A stretch of DNA of 64,000 bases from Odontocerum albicorne (GCA_949825065.1 OX463859.1:19309177-19373176), one strand, 5' to 3'; counted from the stretch's first letter, positions 12,487 to 25,900 are shown. Made by a program: numbers and translations. The notes: generated by a model not told the origin, from the letters alone.

Positions 12487-12854
12487 TCTACAAAATGTAA
12501 ACGAAAACCCTAGCCAGATAATATTGGATAGGAAATGTATAAACCTACTTTTATTAGATTTTTTTGCAGTAAAAATATATTTTGTGAACTAATAAAATCC
12601 CAAATTGGTTTGAACTACTTACAAATTCTTTCTGAGAGTTTAATTGTACTGAAATGATCCAAGTGTAATGAAAGTAAATTAACTCCTTTATAGGATTCAC
12701 ATACGGATTTTTTTTAACATGTTCAAATGATTAATAAGTATGAAAGAAAAAAAAATGTACATACCGACTTTGATTATATTTTTACATTTATATTTTGAAA
12801 ATGATTATTGTTTTACACTTTCGTTCTATGCAATTCAGCCTCGCGCGTTTATTG

Positions 12855-12925
12855 TGACATGGCAATATCTTCCAATCAATCAGGAAGGGTTTAAATAAGC
12901 CTTAAATGAAACCATCATGGAACCT
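12855..12925 (-). mobile_element. SINE tail fragment
   Basis: Minus-strand match to the SINE 3' part: gacatggcaatatcttccaa in plus orientation is the inverted ttggaaga...gccatgtc tail, followed by the taaggc block. Confidence 0.55.
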
Positions 12926-12959
12926 TTTTTTTTATTTGGTACAAATGCTAATCAATTCA

Positions 12960-14860
12960 ACAATTCAGGGTCGGAAGACATATGTCTTATAAACTATGCC
13001 AGCGTGACTACCATAATTTAAGTAATGTACTCAAATATATTAACCAATCTTGGAAGATTGTTCCATAACTGAGCCGAGTGAACCACTAAAGAAGATATGC
13101 AAAACTTGATATGATGTGTTGTCATGAAAATTTCTCATCGCCGATTGAATTTCTGATTGAAGATAATGTCTTTTTTGGAAAGAAACTTATGGTTTCGCAA
13201 AGATATGAAAGATAATTGGGATTTTAAAGTACGTAAAATATTGTCAACAAAGTACCTTCACTGCCTGATTTAAAGCCAATGAAATCTATTAAAAATTCTG
13301 GCACATTATATAACTTATATACGTTATATTATATAACTGCTAATTTATTATCAGTTTTTTTTTATAATGGTGTATCTGTTCAGAGGTATGGGCTGAATTT
13401 TTTTTATTGTTTTCGCGGCCAGGCTCGCTATTCTTATGTTGGACGTGACTTCTTAATAGCTTCTTTCTTAAATATGTTTTCTTCTCCATTGCCTTAAAAA
13501 ATGTGTGTTATTTAAGAGTATGTATTTACATATTATATTGTTATCCATCAATCTATTATTTATTTAAATAACTGCTGACAGTCGTCCTAGAAAATCTCAA
13601 AAAAGAGATAGAAGTATTGCTGGGAGTCATCTTAATAAAAGCAGTTGAAATGAGAACAGGCCCTGTGACCTGTGTCTTACTTGATAAGAATATGAAAGAA
13701 AGTCATGTGAATTAATAAATTACAATAAATGTTCAAGCATTAAACATATCGTTAGGTATGAAAACGAAAGACTAAAACGGGACACGGCACAATCGATATG
13801 CACGCAATGAAAACTCAAATTCCCCCAAGAAAAAAAAAATATCGAGTCTCACAACAACAAAGAAGACGAGTGAAGGGAAAAGGCTCAAAGAAAAACCGTT
13901 AGGGCGTTCAAGTTTGATTTTTCCATCAAACGGTTTCGGAATCAATAAACCCTTAAAGCGTGGAATTTTTCCCTTCAGCCAATTCTTCAGCCGGTATATG
14001 CACTAAAAATAAAGTGGAATTGGAGTAGATTTGTTGGAAACCCACCGTATAAACAGGAAATTTCCTTTTTTTTCTGGAGAGATGCTTGACTGCGATCGGA
14101 AGCTTTTTTTAATAGATGTTTATTTTTTAAAACAACAATTTTCATTAACGATCGAATCTTAATTAGTGGAATTGAATTTATTAGTAAGAAAATTAAAAAA
14201 AAACGTTTTGATAACTCTACAGTCGTTATTTATTTACTTTGTTACGGCTGTTTTGTCATACAATGTCAAACTATAGGTAAATCTTAGACAATTGCATATA
14301 CATACCGTACACAAAAAAATATTTTTAACAATTAAATAATGAATATCAATTCTTATTATATTATTTTAACTCTTTGTGAAAATTTAAATATGCAGTGTTT
14401 CCCAAAAAATACGTTCTTTAAATGATTATAAATTCAGTTTTAAGGATAGTATACCAAAAATAAAAATTCCGAATTAAAATAAAATAGTCGTAGATTTTTT
14501 TTTAATTATCGCAAATACTCAAATACTCAAAAAATATTTATATCTCGTCAAAAAATTTTATTTTCATAGATGTTTACATCATTTTAAAAATAATAGAAAG
14601 TACGAAAAATTTAGGAAGACCTAAAAACCGTGGCACTACAAAAATAATCAAATCCTGAAGGAGAGTGAAAAAGCTTCACATTAAGAGTGTATGGAAGCCG
14701 ACGTGAAAATACATGATAATTGCAAAATACTTTATTTTATTACATTTTCGTTGTATACAGTACAACCTGGTGGACATATGATATGTGGCATCTTATTCTA
14801 CCTAACAAATATATTAAAGGGATCTAAGTGGAAACAATATTGTAATTATTATTTAAACAA
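12960..14860. other. Unassigned AT-rich DNA
   Basis: No gene or named repeat seen. Low-complexity A and T runs dominate after 14100. Confidence 0.45.
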
Positions 14861-14866
14861 AATTGG

Positions 14867-15045
14867 GTAGTAACCAGAAATCAAACCGCAACCCCTGGAT
14901 TGGAAGATGAGGTCTTATAAATAAGAACAAGTTGGTTGCCCAATATATATGCTAAGAGAGAATCAATTGGAGATCTGTTCTCTCTGTGTACCCCAATAAG
15001 GGGTATGGTGTATTGTGATGATGATTATTATCTCTTTTTTTATAT
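14867..15045. mobile_element. tRNA-like SINE head (minus) next to a LINE 3' end signature (plus)
   Basis: 14867-14940 read on the minus strand has a B-box-like GGTTTGATTTC and a decayed A-box region. 14990-15035 has the words taccccaataagggg followed by gtgatgatgatt, which also end the LINE fragments near 50500 and 55200. Confidence 0.4.
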
Positions 15046-15525
15046 TATATATAAGTCTTCAGATATTCGACGACAACGAATAAAAAAACGACAATAAATC
15101 GAACACAAACGCTGAATTTTTTCCGATTCTCAATATTCAATTCTTCTCTATGTCAACCGGCTGTAATTACATTTTCCGTGTCATTCTACACCCCATGTTT
15201 CTAAGCAACAGATTTACCCTTCAAAGTGATAGCTCTACCCAGGGCCCTTTGCTGTTGTTTCAGGGAAACACAAAACAAGATAAAGAGAAATATCAAGATC
15301 TAGTAGTGCGACATAAAAGTAAATGAGACCTTAGATGAAGCCTCCGTATCGGTGAGGTTTACCTTAATATTGATTCTCGTGGCAGAAGAGGAAAACGAAT
15401 GGGGAGAAGGAGATGTAATATTAATAAATGATGGAAACTACTCTTCAAGCTTAGGGCTTCACTCACTCTTTGATAAGGGAAGGTTTATTGCTGTATCGAG
15501 TTATGAGAAAAATAAAATAAAAATA

Positions 15526-15564
15526 GTTGATCTATTAAAAAATTATTTTTTTTAATAGATCAAC
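15526..15564. repeat. Perfect 17-bp inverted repeat (hairpin)
   Basis: gttgatctattaaaaaa (15526-15542) is followed after five bases by its exact reverse complement (15548-15564). A third, partial copy of the right arm follows directly. Confidence 0.8.
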
Positions 15565-15799
15565 AACAACTTTTTTTAATAGATACAAATCAACCCTTAA
15601 ATAGTAATTTTTGTTAGTTATTTTATCCCATGACATTCGAGACTTGTGCAGCTTCACGAAGCACTCGAATATAATCTTTGTTGTGAGGTCTTTTAAAAAT
15701 GTATGATTAAATATGAACACCACATATTCGTACATACACTACACTCCATATAAAGCCGAATGTACTACTCTCGGAAAGGCTTCTTTAAAGTACGTCTTT

Positions 15800-16130
15800 C
15801 TTAGTAAATTATGGTGATATATGAGGATTACTTATATTACACAAAACTATAGTTTGGTGATTTATTAGGATAACACAAAATTATTCTTTGTTGATATGAC
15901 GATTACTTACATAACACAAAACTATAGTTTGGTGATATACGAGAATTGCATATATTATATAAAACTATAGTTTCGTGATATATGAGGATTACTTATATTA
16001 CATAAAACTAAAGTTTGTTGTAAGTAAGGATTATTTACATTACACAAATCTATACTTAAGTGATATACGAAGATTACTAATAGTAAACGAAGCTTTGTTT
16101 TGGTAATATCCAAGGTGATAGATTAATGGA
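15800..16130. repeat. Degenerate tandem repeat of about 43 bp
   Basis: Around seven diverged units share ggtgatatatgaggattact followed by acacaaaactatagttt. A further copy occurs inverted near 16205-16250. Confidence 0.7.
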
Positions 16131-16289
16131 TTTCTTTTATTTTTATTTCAAATAAATACAATTATAAACTCTTATATCACTAAAATAAAGTTTAAAGTAG
16201 TATAATTAATACGCATATATCACCAAACTTAAGTTTTGTGTAATCTAAGTAACGCTGATTGAAAAACCTATAAACCTGAAAACCTCAGC

Positions 16290-16410
16290 GACTTAAGTTG
16301 ATAAATCTATCTTCCAACCAGGGAATTGTATGTTTGAGTCCTATTGGAATTCAGTTTTTTTTAAATGAATCTGATCTGGTTTTTACTATGAGCATTTTAA
16401 ACACCTTTAT
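16290..16410 (+). mobile_element. tRNA-like SINE copy, degenerate
   Basis: A-box-like gacttaagttgataaat, the words atcttccaaccaggg, and a B-box-like gtttgagtcc, followed by a body (gaatctgatctggttttta) like the SINE at 60618. Confidence 0.5.
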
Positions 16411-16419
16411 TGTGTATTT

Positions 16420-17785
16420 TTTAAAAACAACCTATAATATATTGTATTTACAATAATATTCAATGAAGAACAGCAAAAGATTTTAAAAATTCGACAGGTA
16501 AGAGAACTTTTTATTTCAAAATAATTTTGCAATATAAGTAATTGAAAAATAAAATGAAAAAGAATTTTTGTTTTATAAATCTATGTTTTCGTCCAAATAA
16601 TATAACCTTTACGTCGGAATAATTGTCTCTCAAGCACTATTCTTTACTCATCTCAACCATTGACGTTGAGATTAATCCTATGATTATAAAACCTTTAAAA
16701 AATTAACATCGCCATCGTCCCCCCATCACGCGATGTCACTATTGAGGTATGCAAAGAGAACAGTTTCTAATTCATTGAATCTTGTTACGCATCCTTCGCT
16801 TCTGTCACGCAAATACTCCTCTTTACGGACAATCTATTGTATACAGGCTTTTCATATTTCGCTTTTTTTTTAGAATTTTATTTATTTAATCGTGCTGTGT
16901 TTTTAAAGACTTTCTTAAACTTCTTATATCTTAATTATTTTTCTAGATTCTTTTTGTTTTTTTTTTCAGAACAATGATACTAATAATAAAATAATAATGT
17001 ATACATCGCCGTTTAGAGACCGAAATCTCCTCAAGGGCGCTCTATCTTGGGATTCCAACTCACTGTTATTGAAAGAGTAAAAATATTACAAAAAATAAAT
17101 TAAGTCGACTGTAAAGAAAAAAATACGGTGGATTAGTTCTTGCTCGCATTTACATATGTTAAAAAATATAAGAAAACCGCAGAAAACTTAGCGAGAAAAG
17201 ACGATCTATAAAAACCTTTGCAGGTCTTCCAATATGTGATAATTATACATTCGGCTTTAGGTATACTGTATGTAGTGTTTATTCCTTTATTAAATCGTAC
17301 ATTTTGATAAGACCTCTCAAAAAGGGTTGTTTTCAGGTGTTTCCTTAAGCTACATAAGGATGTAAAAATATGTGAAAATTCACCGTTACACATATGACTA
17401 TATTTAAATATTTATTTAATCATTTTATTTTACATTTGCTCACTTTATCTTTGTTATTGAGTCATCTATGAGTATATGCTCCTATCTTCACCTGAACTAG
17501 TGTATTTTCTTTCAATCTACATTCTCACTTGCAATATTGATTTCGGTGATTTTTGTCTCGTTTTTTTATTGACTTATATAAATCCTTGGAACCTTCTAGG
17601 GGAGGATAGGCTACACTAAAAAAGCTGAGTAAGTTCATGGTTTTTATTTATATATAATCTCACATTTCCAAAATTGTATATGACATTACAGTTAGTTACT
17701 TCACTTTAATAAATATTCACAGAACGGTTCTTTCGATTAACTCAAGTCATGCCTTAACCCTCCATTATTCCATTGTGAGGACGAA
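16420..17785. other. Unassigned AT-rich DNA
   Basis: No gene recognised. The word ctcctcaagggcg at about 17028 also occurs near 10253, hinting at a shared unnamed repeat. Confidence 0.4.
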
Positions 17786-17789
17786 AAAT

Positions 17790-18010
17790 TTATGAAATAA
17801 CCAGAGGACCGAGGGTTGCTGATAACTCAGCGCATCCCTAAAGAACAGGCATACATAAATATGAAGACAATGTTATCTGCATAGTCTGATTTATCTGACC
17901 TCTACTCAGAGGGGTGTCCTTTTGTGTTGAAAGGGCGAGTCCTGCGGTAAGGGAAGACCTTCCGGGGACCTCTCTCGCCTTTATGGCGGATGTGGAATTA
18001 TGACGAACTT
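17790..18010. other. Locally GC-rich island, unclassified
   Basis: Composition is clearly richer in G and C than the neighbours (for example cttccggggacctctctcgc). No frame or RNA family recognised. An old SINE or LINE part is possible. Confidence 0.3.
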
Positions 18011-18239
18011 TGGATCAATTTTTTCATTGAAAACCTTGAATGTTAGAGCTTCCATATTGATTAAATTTATTTTTTTACGCTAAAGGTCCAAACGCGAAAC
18101 TTGTTTTATTTTTTTCTTGATGTTTTTTGTTTAGTCCAAGCAGTTTCCCGATATGGTTTTTAGATAATTTTGAATTATTTACAGATTTTCTCTGACTTTT
18201 GTGTTTTTTTTCTATCAAAATATAATTCACTCGATCAAA

Positions 18240-18490
18240 CTATGCTTTTCTTAATCATCTTGTACCACGCTTTCTACTCATATTAACACTGTATATTATT
18301 TTATTCTTTCCACTCATATTCGCACTGTATATGTCAAAGCTCCCCTTCATCCTTAATCAATTTATTCCGTCTTCTGTCATACATTATCCCCACATGTATT
18401 ATCTTAAATGTGCACATTTTTACAGCATTTTTTTCGTTTTTTCCCACATTAATATCTCACTCCCATACATCGAATATGCCAATAAAATAC
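18240..18490 (-). mobile_element. Probable LINE relic
   Basis: Plus-strand words such as acgctttctactcatatt and ctcccatacatcg resemble the inverted LINE pieces at 52350-52780 and 10430-10830. Frames are destroyed. Confidence 0.3.
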
Positions 18491-18844
18491 TACTCTTTAG
18501 TATCATCTTGTTCAGCAGATTTTGATACTATCCGGTTCGAGCATAAATGTTTTAGGGACCCATTAGTGTCCGGAACTAACTCAGCTTGTCATGCTACCCG
18601 GCGTATTGTTTTGTTCTAATATGAGTTGATTGCTACTATGTAATTAAATTATTTGTACAATTCTAAAGTAACAAGACTTCACAGATTGGGTAAATCAATA
18701 TGGACATTGTATGAATTTTCATATGGCTTTCATATTACTTATAGGAGAAAAGAGAAGAAGTTGATCTTACTGGGACGAATTTAAGAAATTGTATAGGTTT
18801 GATTTGTTACATTGGTTTGTGCTATTTTTTTCTTATTTTATTTG

Positions 18845-19215
18845 GGGGTTGCTGGGCCTCGTAGTCGAGGAACCCCTCGCCATTCCAACGTCAATGTTAA
18901 ATAGAAAAGCTGTGCCATGGAGTTTTCGTCTTCTTTTTTGTTCTCCTCTTTAAATGAGTGACCCGTTGCACACTAGCAAACTCACCGACCACACTGCTAT
19001 ACTTGATCCGATGGCACAACTTAAGTGAGACGATCGGAGCACACCGGCCAGTTTTCAGTTTTTTTTTAAAGAATATACATGACCAAAATCATAGTTATCC
19101 TTATACTCCCAAATGCAAGATAGAAAAAATGTCGGTGTCATTCGAGGGGAATAGCAAAACGCGGAGTTCGAACCGGCGACCACGGAAGTATAGTGGGTTA
19201 CCACACGGTCATGCA
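18845..19215 (-). mobile_element. tRNA-like SINE of a second type
   Basis: The minus strand at 19140-19210 has a B-box-like GGTTCGAACTCC preceded by an A-box-like region (TGACCGTGTGGTAA). The GC-richer sequence down to 18845 may be its body. Boundaries are uncertain. Confidence 0.45.
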
Positions 19216-19228
19216 CCTCATGTGAAAA

Positions 19229-19440
19229 TTAAACTGGATTTATTGTTGTTTTATTTTATTACACTGTTTACACGTCAATGCTGATCTATTGTGTTTTTAT
19301 TGTATAAGACTGTTAAAATGTAAATTCTGATTTGTTGTTGTTTTATTGTATAACACTGTTTACATGTCGATGCTGATTTATTGTTTTTTTATTGTATAAC
19401 ACTGTTTACACGTCAATGCTGATTTGTTATTGTTTTTAAT
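19229..19440. repeat. 46-bp tandem repeat, four copies
   Basis: The word gtcaatgctgat or a variant starts at 19274, 19320, 19366 and 19412, an exact 46-base period. Each unit also has acactgtttaca and a T-rich run. Confidence 0.85.
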
Positions 19441-19984
19441 CGTTTGTATCAAAAATATCACTTGACTGTTGAAATAAGAAGACAAAAAAATAAATGGATT
19501 CAACATACAAATATACCGTACGTTGTACTGGTTAAAGTATTGCAACCAACATCTCGAGCTTATAACCAAATCAATAATGACGGCATTTCCAAAATGTTTT
19601 CCCAGCACAAAAACACTCTCAATTTAAATGATATTGTTGTAAAAAGCTGCATTAAATTTTGAAAGCAACATCAAGAAAGTCTAAAACGAAAATTGAATAG
19701 TATTTAGCGATTTTAAAATATTTCTGTCTGTGTTTTAAAACCACAATTTCATGTCAATTTTGCTCAATAATCTCTTCAAAATTGGGCCAACCACAATCCA
19801 AGGATTATAACGTCAATTCGGTGTAAAAATACAAATATCTTTTGGTATTGTTTGCGATTTTACATCAAATAATTATTTAATTAGATTTTGTGGTACAAAA
19901 ATTGTTGACAATATAAAAATACATCGTGATAAAAGTTTGTTTATTTCTGTTTTGACAATTTATTATTTAAAGGCTAACACAGGT

Positions 19985-20245
19985 TGAATGAGAGAAACTA
20001 CCTTAATCCTTATAAACAGTTACTTTTACATAAAATCCTTAACTGTGGTATTAAACTTTGGTTGTAACATATATAGCGCAATCTGGCGGAGTTATTGATT
20101 AACGAGAAATGTCAATCAATAAACTCGCTAGACATACAGATAGTAAAATACCTGAATCCTTATATAGAGTCACTTCTATATAACATCCATAACTGTCGTA
20201 TTGTATTAAACTTTGGTTGTATAAAGTGCAAATTGACAAGAAATG
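19985..20245. repeat. Diverged direct duplication
   Basis: The block at about 20005-20070 (aatccttataaacagttact to taaactttggttgta) recurs at about 20154-20222 (aatccttatatagagtcact to taaactttggttgta), period about 150. Confidence 0.6.
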
Positions 20246-20289
20246 GTTTAAATAAATCTTGAGTGAAAACAACACAAACACCTTTTTTT

Positions 20290-20380
20290 TTTAATTTGGT
20301 TATCAACAGGAATCGACCCTGTAAACCACAAAGATCGAAGAAAGGCAGTTGTCTTATCAAATATGGGTGGTCGGTCAAAA
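20290..20380 (-). mobile_element. tRNA-like SINE head, degenerate
   Basis: Minus-strand B-box-like GGGTCGATTCC with an upstream ttgataagacaactgcc A-box-like region. Confidence 0.45.
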
Positions 20381-20389
20381 ACCGGTGGT

Positions 20390-21865
20390 CGGTCGATATT
20401 TAAAAAAGTTCAAGAATATTTCCGCATCTTTCTATTTTAGTCTTTCATAAGAAATTTTAAAAACTAATGAATCAAATGACTAAATATAATACATATTGAA
20501 AATGCTTTCTCAACCTTCAAAGCTTATAATCGTATTAGTCAAATTATTATTAACCAAATTCAAAGCTAATTTACTACGACGAGCTTCTTTTCCGCTAATT
20601 CTCACCGCGACTTAAGAATAAGGTATAAGCTTAAAAAAGTGCGTAACACAAGAAACTTTAAAGCTTTTCTAAAAATATTAATTTTCAAGGAATTACCTCG
20701 TCATTTTGGTAGAAAAATTGACACATTTTTTTCCCTCTCTTTAAATTCTTTTCCTCAAGTGCTTTAACTTACCTAAATGTTCTTAAATTGTGATATGAAT
20801 GCATATTTTATTTGGTTTGCCTTTATATCGTTGGTTTAAGAAGGCTTAAATTGATTTTCAGTGTGTGGAATTTATTACAATTCAAATTTTGGGAACTTAT
20901 ATAAAATTTTGAGCATGCTAGTAAAAATAATAAAGATATACTATACATGACACCATTTAATGAGTCAATTTTCCTCAAGGCAAAAACATTAAATGCTTTT
21001 TTATAAAATGAAGTTCTGCACCCTCGGCTTGATTCATATTTTTTACGTCTGAGGATAGTGATTGATCCTTACGCGGTTTATATTCCTGATATTATAATAT
21101 GTTAATTCGGCATTCCATCACTTAAAAGAGGGGATTTTGAGCCAATAACTATTAAAAGGAAAAGAAGTGTAAATATATTAGAAAAATTACTTAAATATTA
21201 AAGAAGTTTTGAACAATAAATTTAAATATGAGATTGTACATAAGTAGAAAATTAAATGTGAGTAGGTGGGGCATGTTGAACGGCCAGGAGGTATTTAAAC
21301 ATACATATATGATATTGAAAGAAGCGTGCGCAATGTTTCCTTTACCATTTAACACGCCTATGTAAGGCCCCATCAGAAAGTACTCTATTGTTATCCTTCA
21401 TGTGATAGAAAAAATTGGTTATTATTAATTAATTTTATGGAATTAAGCCTTGGGGGAGATTTTAACCTGAATATGCTTGTTGGCAACCCATTTTTTGCTA
21501 CCAGACAGCTCCAAGCTTTTTGATTAACTTATAAATATTTCTGATAGCCCTTATATATAAGTGTTTAGATTTTCCAGTGCAAAAAGTCGAAGGAAAATCA
21601 GTTTTTTTATAATTTTCTCTGTCAAATATTTTATTGTCTCTGCGAATTAATTGCACAAAGAATTGACATACATAAATTAATTCATTGTAGAGATATTGGT
21701 TCGTATTGCCAATCACAAAGTCCTCAAAATTAGTGGTATCAAAATAGGCTTAAATATATTTATGGTTTGAACATGCCCCGTGGCCTCCTTGGCAACACAG
21801 GTATTTCGATATCAATCACGTTGATACTCGAATTGAATAAAAGGCCTCTTGCCTAGTCTTTATTT
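20390..21865. other. Unassigned AT-rich DNA
   Basis: Nothing recognised on either strand. Confidence 0.45.
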
Positions 21866-21869
21866 GATG

Positions 21870-21925
21870 ATTGTTTCTAGTTGGTTGGAATATATTGTCA
21901 AATGGCGATAAGCTTACCAATTCGT
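21870..21925 (+). mobile_element. SINE tail fragment
   Basis: ctagttggttggaatatattgtcaaatggcgataagc is a diverged copy of the SINE tail with its small hairpin. Confidence 0.55.
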
Positions 21926-21929
21926 AGTT

Positions 21930-23265
21930 TAGGCATTAAAATCGTTATACAAATATCTCGACTTTATATATTATATAATAAAGCAGTATTTTGTAGATTT
22001 GGATTACACTATCTAATTTTTCATTATTTGAAAATATGAAACAATCTTATATTTTCAAGTCTCATTCTGAAAGCTAGAATAAGTTTTACTTCAAAATAAA
22101 TTAGAACTCCGTTATTGTGTTTAATGCTCGACATGGTCAGGATCCTAACAAATTTGAACGCCACTTCACTGGGTGTCAACAAAGTTTATGGCTTAATTTT
22201 TAGATATTCTCAAACTGTATTCTATATGATGTATAGTTGTGACTGAAACTGTTCTATGAGATGTATGGTTCAAGCTGAAACATGCTAGAGAACGAGTGGT
22301 TTTGAGATTTTTTTTTTAATACTTGTTTTTTACACATATCTTAAATAATTATTCAATAGTTTTTTTGGAAACAGTACCTTTTTTTCAAAATTATTACTTT
22401 GTTATGTATTATAGAATACAATGAAGTACCGTTTATTTCATCAATAAATTAATAAACTATCCTCTTTAGAGCTGGCGTCCATTATAATGAACACAGAGTT
22501 CATGTGCACTTTGTAAACAATTTTGTGATATATTTCTGTTCCGAATTATAACAAATGAAGTTAACGATACTGTTTTATCAATTTAAAACGTTTTGGGCAC
22601 CATCTATCTAAATGAAAACGGCATAATGTTGAATTTAATGAACACACTTAAAAGCAAGAATATTTTTTTAAAACTTTAGAATTAATTCAGATTTGAAGGT
22701 GTTAATCCTCCTTACTTGAAAAAGTAAGCCTTGAAACTAATCGAAAACTAAAATTTCTCATTACATAAGATTTATTTGAAACCGACTTAACACGACTTTA
22801 GCTCCGAAAATTCTTCTGAACTAGTCTAATATTTCTAACTCAGTCTAATATTTAACTCCTAAAGCTGTTTACATACGACCAAAAAATAATGCAAAATTGT
22901 ATAATTTTTTCGAATTCTTTTTTTTTTCTGTAGCATACTTTAAATTACGTCAACGACCAGTAAAATTAAAGTTATCCAATAATACTGACACTTGATTGGT
23001 TCTTACCTAAGCCGTGAAGCCAATTAAAACTTATGGTACGTCGCTTCGCAAAAAATCTCAACAAAAGTTCTTTGTAGTTAATATAAAAAAATGTTATTCA
23101 ATTAATAACATTGATTGCCGCAATACGTCATCTTGAGAGTATCTTCAGATGGATAATCCCGGTCTTTTTAACGACAGCAATCTTACCATATATCCAACCG
23201 GTGTAATTTTTCATCACAACATCTCGTCATAAGAAGTTGTTAGTAAAATAACGAATGAATAAAGA
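21930..23265. other. Unassigned AT-rich DNA
   Basis: Nothing recognised. Confidence 0.45.
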
Positions 23266-23269
23266 AATA

Positions 23270-23442
23270 ACAAATAAAAGAAGAAAGTCTAACATGACAA
23301 ATGTATAGTGCAAATGTGAGTGAAAACGTAGTAAAGAAAGACCAAGGTGAACATGGTTGGATCAAAGAAATGATATTTCGAAAGAAGAAACGTAAAAAGG
23401 CACAGTAAACTGAGGAGTTGTATGAACGCTAAAGAGGCGAAA
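23270..23442 (+). mobile_element. Possible LINE C-terminal relic
   Basis: Translation includes a RPRWTWLDQ-like block and LRSCMNAKEAKF, resembling LINE C-termini. It directly abuts the 3' end of the jockey-like LINE, which seems to have inserted into it. Confidence 0.35.
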
Positions 23443-24548
23443 TTTTTTTTTAAATAAACAAAGTAATATATTGTACAAATATTTGTCAAGGCTATACCTA
23501 TATACAAATTTATTACTTAACTTAATTATATGTTATAATTTATCTTAATTATATGTTATAAATTATGAACTTACTTAATCTTATTTTCCTACATATCATT
23601 TCATTTTATTTTTTTCAATCTTAATATATGATTTCTTAGAAATAATTAACACCTACATACTACTTATAACTAGATAACAATTCTTACACTAATTATTTAG
23701 CAAAAACAAGTCCACTCGTTCAGGCTACTTGTATTCCATCACATTCACTCAGACCTTGGTTGTCCCAGCTAATGCTGTAGGTGGACTAGTCAGGCAACAG
23801 ATAATGCTTCGGGAGCCTGTGCTTATAACGGAAGAGTAGGTCGGATTTACTCTCGTTAGCCCCCAGGGCAGCGACTAAAGGATTGCTGTGATTTTGTTGA
23901 CTTTTATAGAACTTCACGGTCCAAGCGAGGATGTGGTGTTGTAGGGTTTCTTCTCACTGTTCGGCGTGAAGTCGGGTAAGGTTTGTTCTGGGATGGGTGT
24001 TAAAAGATATCTTGAATGCCTTGTTCTGCACTCTCTGGAGTTTCAGGTGATCCGTGTTGCTCACACTACACCAAACGGGTGCAGCATAAGTCCAGATAGG
24101 ACGAATAAGGATTTTATAGAGGAGGAGCTTATTTTTGGGGTGAAAGAAAGCTGCGTCGAAGGATGAAGTATCGAACTGATAGTCCCCATGCCCTTGTGAC
24201 CCTTCTGTCTGATGGTATTCAGATGGGTTTTCCACGTCAGTCACCGGTCGAGATGCAGGCCGAGGTATTTTACCACGTCCTGCCACTCAACCAGGCCACC
24301 ACCGATGAATAAGGGCATCGACGATACTCTTTCCTTGATTTTGCGGGAGAACGTGATGACTTTAGTTTTGGCGTCATTGATTTTGAGCCTCCAGTCCTGG
24401 TAGTATTTTTCAAGGATCTCAAGAGCAATCTGAAGAAGAGGCGAACTATTTGTGCCGTGATAGGAAAGTCTATCGCTCTGTCCTCTTTGCCTACTCTGAC
24501 ATTGGTATGTGTGTCGATGAAAGCATGAAGTGATAATGGAAATATCAT
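23443..24548 (-). pseudogene. 5'-truncated jockey-like LINE (RT C-terminus, 3' UTR, poly-A)
   Basis: Minus strand. The thumb and C-terminal part of a non-LTR reverse transcriptase are readable: DWRLKINDAKTKVITFSR, KYLGLHLDR, then LLYKILIRPIWTYAAPVW and LQRVQNKAFKI, which are jockey-clade-like. Three lesions are visible: TGA at 24241-24243, a frameshift before FFHPKNK, and TGA at 23954-23956 after LHAEQ. Homology continues (EETLQHHILAW) to a natural-looking TAG at 23786-23788. A roughly 330-base AT-rich 3' UTR then ends in an A run (T run at 23443-23451 on the plus strand). Catalytic domain and ORF1 are missing, the usual 5' truncation of target-primed insertion. Confidence 0.85.
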
Positions 24549-24844
24549 GACAATTTTTTATTATGTGTTACATCTATGCGTCATATCAAATAGTTTTTTT
24601 TAACATCTTTTCATTGCGGATTATACATTTATTTTCTATTTGTCGTTGGACGACTCTTACTTTGCGAAGCAATTGTTGTATTTAGGCACTAGGTTGTTCC
24701 AAAAAACGCAATATTATAACTGATAATACGAGATTATATGTAAACAATCTTACCGGTTGTATGAACAGATACGGTTGTCAAATTTCGTCAGGAGTTGTTA
24801 CGCCGCGTGTGTTCCTTACTCATGGCTTTATTTTTGTAAAAAAG

Positions 24845-24945
24845 AAACATAAAATGACTCTTTTATATCATACGTAAAATGACTCTATTATACCATACGT
24901 ATCATAAAATGACTCTTTTATACCATACGTAAAATTACTCTTTCA
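24845..24945. repeat. Short tandem repeat of 25-35 bp, four copies
   Basis: Repeated aaaatgactcttttataccatacgt units with small indels. Confidence 0.75.
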
Positions 24946-25464
24946 TATACGTTGCCAGATCGTTAAGAGTTAACTTAAAATTCAAATTGTTTGAACTTTT
25001 ATATCCAACTATTTACTTCTCTATCCACTCAGGATGGCCTGTTGGTTTTCTTTATTTAGTTTGAGTTGAATTCAATTATATTGTATGCAGTCGTTAGTTT
25101 ATGCGATGTAAACGGACATAATTAAATACATAAAGAAGTTTGTTTATTTACCGTCTTTGTCGTGGTGTTAATTTATTGCAAATTTAGTTAATGTTGTTTG
25201 GCCAATTTGCTGCAGCACAAAGTTTTCGTTTCCATCAACAAACCTCTGGTGGTTTCTTGGCTTCTTGTTAAACTGACTTGAAACAAACAGGAAAGAAATA
25301 GTTATTGTATAATGAATGCTTTGTAAAGGTTGAAATATAACCATTTTTTTTTTTGTTTTAACTCGGTATTTTTTTACATGTTGATTCAGTGTTTTTTTAC
25401 AAGATGTACGCATATTTCATCTTTGGATTTGTTTCAATTGTTTGTTAATAATTAAAAAAATAAC

Positions 25465-25515
25465 AACCTCCGTGGTCTAGTTGGTTAGATGCTTGACTTC
25501 CAATCGTTTTTTTAT
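25465..25515 (+). mobile_element. Partial tRNA-like sequence
   Basis: cctccgtggtctagttggtta is a good A-box with 5' arm. The B-box half is lost after 25510, so this is a SINE-head fragment rather than a tRNA gene. Confidence 0.45.
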
Positions 25516-25784
25516 GGCTTGATGTCCGAAAGTACGCTAAAAAAATATTTAAAAAGGCTGCAGACTGCAAAAATAGTTTATCTGGTAATAAGACTAATAA
25601 AAGCTAGACGTCTGCAAGTGTTATTATTGAGCGGTGTATTGAGCTTTTCATGAGCGGTAATATTGCTAATACGTGCGATTACGACCAACGATTTGTGTGC
25701 GTAGGCACGAAAATATTTTAGTTTATAACTTCTGGAGTAGTCTAGTAGTTCTAAACTAAAATACGAGTACTATCAAAAGTCATG

Positions 25785-25900
25785 CTCTAACGGTAAGTTA
25801 TCACGCTTAACAACCGGGTGCCTCAGATTTTATTCCTGGCAGATTCTATTTTGGACTGGTTTTGGTCTTAGAACATTTTACATCTGAATTTAATAAATCA
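25785..25900 (+). mobile_element. SINE copy with tRNA-like head
   Basis: Head with ctctaacggtaagttatcacgct, a decayed B-box, and body ggactggttttggtcttagaac; the same head-body layout recurs at 30140-30255. Confidence 0.5.

Noticed and set aside
23433..24445. aagaggcgaa at 23433 and 24436 as a target-site duplication of the jockey-like LINE
   Set aside because: RT coding homology continues beyond the second occurrence, so the match is coincidental.
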